From positions 12,351,001-12,415,000 of the forward strand of contig OX387202.1 of assembly GCA_947561715.1 (NCBI GenBank): DNA of 64,000 bases. The letters run 5' to 3'. The notes under the pieces are model-generated. The model was not told the origin of the DNA. It saw nothing but the letters and a program-made list of their open reading frames with translations, and searched no databases. Numbering within the stretch: the first letter of the stretch is position 1; each line of letters starts with the position of its first letter. Below are positions 61,296-64,000 of the stretch, one piece after another. Position numbers and translations under genes: made by a program. Source of the DNA: Ascidia mentula. Its lineage: Eukaryota > Chordata > Ascidiacea > Phlebobranchia > Ascidiidae.

Positions 61296-63836
61296 TCAGA
61301 CCAGCGTGCCATCAGGATGTCTCTGCCTCTCGCATTTGTTCTTGTCCCGCTTTATTAGCATTCTGACCATTGGCTCGTTACCATCTTTAGTTTCCTGCAA
61401 ACAAATCGGTTGTAAATGGCTTCAAACAATGTGACTGGGTGTTTGCATTGTACGGGCGCACAAGGTTAGTTCCTTGAAACAGGGCTTCTCAAACTATAGG
61501 TTGTGACCATATTAAGAGTCACCAAAATACAATTTCGGGGTTGAGGAACGAATTTGCTTTTTGTGGGATCTACAGTATCTGTTTACAGGGGGTTGACCTG
61601 TTGCCCAGAATTTCTTAAAAATGGGATTTGAAAACAAAACAGTTTTAAACCCTGCTTTTAAAGACTGTTAAAAAAAACAGCACACATATATTTCAATGGA
61701 CCAAATCAAACGTATTTTTTTACTAGATCCAAGACACTGGGTTTATTATGTTATAGTCTCATTTATATTAGGTGAGCTGCTTCCCCCTAAACTGAAAGAA
61801 GGTAATGACTAAAAATTGTTCCAAGAGCAGTGGTGGATCTAGTGGGTGTTTGGGTGTCAGAACATCCCTTCAGCATTTTGCTGTATTGTTTTGAGGGATG
61901 TAAAACTGCAGTTAGAATTACCCAACACAGGAGCGAACACTTCGGCCCAGTGTTCGTCTCTGCAATTTCTTTGTTTCCCAGTCGCACCCGCCGCATCGGC
62001 TTTCGAGACAATTATTTGCCGTGCCGTTGATACTCGAAAACCGTCTTACCTCGAAAACTCAAAAAAAGTAATTATTTCTGCAGCAATTTCAAATACCGAT
62101 TTCTTTGTGTACATTGATAAGTGCAAGGCCAACTAAACGTTCCTGCCCCATTAGCCTAAGCCAAGCGTGAAATTGGCGTGACCAAACTCGGACAACCCCC
62201 TCATTTTTTTTCTAGATCCGCCACTGTCTAAGAGATAGTTTCATGATGTATGTTTTCCTCACATAAAAAGTAATAGACCATTTTAGTAACATTAGTTTAC
62301 AGTATACTGTGCAGGTATCAAGCAAGCTACCTCTGGATGTGCGTCACGTTCCATTGAGGCTAATAGCGGTGGCATGGGAATATAAAGTGGAACTTCATAT
62401 GTTGGTTTGGATTCAGGGATGAAATTTAAATATCTTGCTTCTTCATGTTTGGGAATTAATCTCCACAAGTGCTCGTCAACCTTGAGAAGTAAATTTTGAA
62501 ATAAGTCAAAGACAAGATAACAGTAACATTGGTCACATGGTCACTGTTGTTTGCATTTGCATGTAGAGAAAGTACTGTAGTGCAAAAAAATGAGTGTTAA
62601 ATTAACAGCAAAACTATAATGTGTTTTAAGGTATCATAAGAAATGGCTATGAAATACACAGTACATAGTTCTGACAGTGGCTTACAAACTAAAGGAAAGC
62701 AGTAAAAACAAGTAAGTATATATATGCATAAATACACACTTATCAAACATTTAACCACTTCATTGCATATACTCTTATTAATTTGAATGCGCTTAAAAAT
62801 TTGCCGTCGTAGCTCAATTCCCCACCTATTTGCCGAAAAAATACCCAATCTACTTGTTGCCATAATTGGTAACTGAAACATGCAGCTTTTAAGCACAAAA
62901 ACTTATTTTACTTTGGATTACTCACAAATTTCATTTCCTTTTCATATCCTTCATTGTGGCCCTTTTCTGTCAAAATTCCCCAAGCATAACCACAATCCAC
63001 GTTCTAAAATTGAGTGCAAAATGATACATATAGAAAAGCAATGAAATTATAGCCCAGGCTGAAAAAAAAGTCGTGCGCTATATATCCACCGCGCATTTAT
63101 ATCCATATATCCACCGCTCACTTTTGCGTAAAATTTGCCAATAATCCGCGAAATATTAATGAGCTAAAACAAACTTTCCATTCTGGATTATAGCCATAAT
63201 CATAAAAACCAGGACATAGCCCAAATATCTAAAGCCATTTATAAAATTTCTGCAATGTAATACATATGTTTGTTAGAACAATCCACACTGACCTCTGACT
63301 CGTAATCAACAGAAACTCTTGTTACTTTCCAGAAATTCCATGGCTGTATCACATTCACAAACATTCGACCAATGCCCCAATGTGGAAGCTGGATAACAAA
63401 CATAATTTTAGCTTCTAGACAATTCTAAATTTTACAAAGAAACTGCAAGGCCAGTCTAAAGACATTGCTTTTCCGTTTTCCAGGTTTCTCTATATATCAA
63501 TATCTCTAACTCTAGCACCTACATGAACCCTGCAATTATGTGAAACCAATCCGACCAGGATGGTTTCCTACAAGCTACAACTAAGTTAATATTCAAGTAT
63601 TTCAAACCTGGTTTAAAATCTGGAACAACCTCTTTTCAGTTTTTCTTACGGTTTGTGCTTTTTCCGTCACCCAGTCACGTTGTGGCAACGCAAGAATTTC
63701 ACGTGGTGCGTGTTCATACTTTTTGCGAATGTATTCCTAAACAATTTACATTGGATTAAAATGACTTAAACTGAAAAATACGTTTACATTTTCTTACCAT
63801 CAACCGCCTTTCCACCGATATGCTTCTGCTTGCCAT
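61296..63836 (-). CDS. MRPS34: Mitochondrial small-subunit ribosomal protein mS34
   Basis: Exons 63836-63798, 63736-63609, 63388-63293, 63003-62926, 62480-62331, 61394-61296; about 196 residues, against 218 in human. Matches to the family: RLFQILNQLPHWGIGRMF, WKVTRVSVDYESE, GYAWGILTEKG, LWRLIPKHEEARYLNFIPE and PMPPLLASMERDAHPE. Human MRPS34 has LPLFGLGRL, RLTRVRPDY, GKAWGILTFKG and WRLVPKHEEEAF in the same order. It is a component of the mitochondrial 28S subunit. Exon 2 does not read through: it needs one more base at the run of four A (plus-strand TTTT, 63660-63663) for GTG ACG GAA to continue into the frame ending RLFQILNQ. This looks like a homopolymer sequencing or assembly slip; a 38-nt intron or a real lesion are less likely alternatives. 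Confidence 0.88.
61828..62226. mobile_element. hAT-type non-autonomous DNA transposon, 399 bp
   Basis: Ends are CAGTGGTGGATCTAG (61828) and CTAGATCCGCCACTG (to 62226), near-perfect terminal inverted repeats of classic hAT form. Flanking 8-bp repeats TCCAAGAG and TCTAAGAG match at 7 of 8. There is no transposase. It lies in the last intron of MRPS34. Confidence 0.88.
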
Positions 63837-64000
63837 TTTCGCTTTAAATTGTTAATGCCATGGGAATATTTCTGGTTTACAAATTTATAAATTAAGTTAG
63901 CTCAAGTCTGAAAAGTGATCACGTGTTTGCAAAAATTGGGTATTTACCTATCGGGAGTTTTTATAAATATAATTTTCTTTTGGGCATTCTTTTCCTAGCA
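63837..64000. other. 5' flank of MRPS34
   Basis: Short upstream region with no recognisable motif or gene before the window ends. Confidence 0.4.

Overview
The window looks like nuclear DNA of an ascidian tunicate, most likely a Ciona species. It is AT-rich, has many small exons with standard GT/AG introns, and carries chordate-type genes, including a cingulin with the chordate head motif. Species assignment is inference from gene content; no search was run. I built the gene models by hand, joining exons only where splice sites, reading phase and family similarity agreed.

Layout. (1) 79-18963, minus: a 32-exon cingulin-like tight-junction gene that runs off the left edge, with an unusually long head and a coiled-coil rod. 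(2) About 19-23 kb: intergenic, with a SINE-like segment. (3) 23049-24685, plus: PLPBP, the PLP homeostasis protein. (4) 25060-30385 and 36279-39932, both minus: two tandem membrane dipeptidase (M19) paralogues whose eight shared downstream exons have identical lengths. Between them on the plus strand, 31876-34980, lies a secreted or membrane protein with one MAM domain and a di-cysteine galaxin-like tail. (5) 40478-50566: three direct tandem units of 3.2-3.6 kb. Each holds one small gene with a TATA box, a non-coding first exon, a signal peptide, an arginine-block core and an acidic C-terminal tail. (6) 51565-53052, minus: intronless NOC4L. It is divergent from (7) 54077-60103, plus: TPD52. 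(8) 61296-63836, minus: MRPS34, with an apparent one-base frameshift.

The two most unusual signals are these. First, the arginine-block peptide array is a candidate undescribed family of cationic secreted peptides. Its precursor layout (signal, cationic core, anionic tail) resembles known ascidian antimicrobial peptide precursors, and its three units have a mosaic relationship. Second, there is a set of hammerhead ribozyme motifs. One looks complete and lies in sense orientation in a dipeptidase intron, about 30 nt from the next exon. Another lies in a 154-bp inverted-repeat element, and two decayed ones belong to a second inverted-repeat family.

Apart from the tandem duplications the genes are unrelated housekeeping or epithelial genes. 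The dipeptidases and the MAM/galaxin protein are all predicted to enter the secretory pathway. Mobile DNA is modest: hAT-type elements with 8-bp target duplications, a 5'-truncated non-LTR retrotransposon tail inside one tandem unit, and a tRNA-like SINE. I saw no LTR retroelement, CRISPR array, rRNA or intact tRNA gene.
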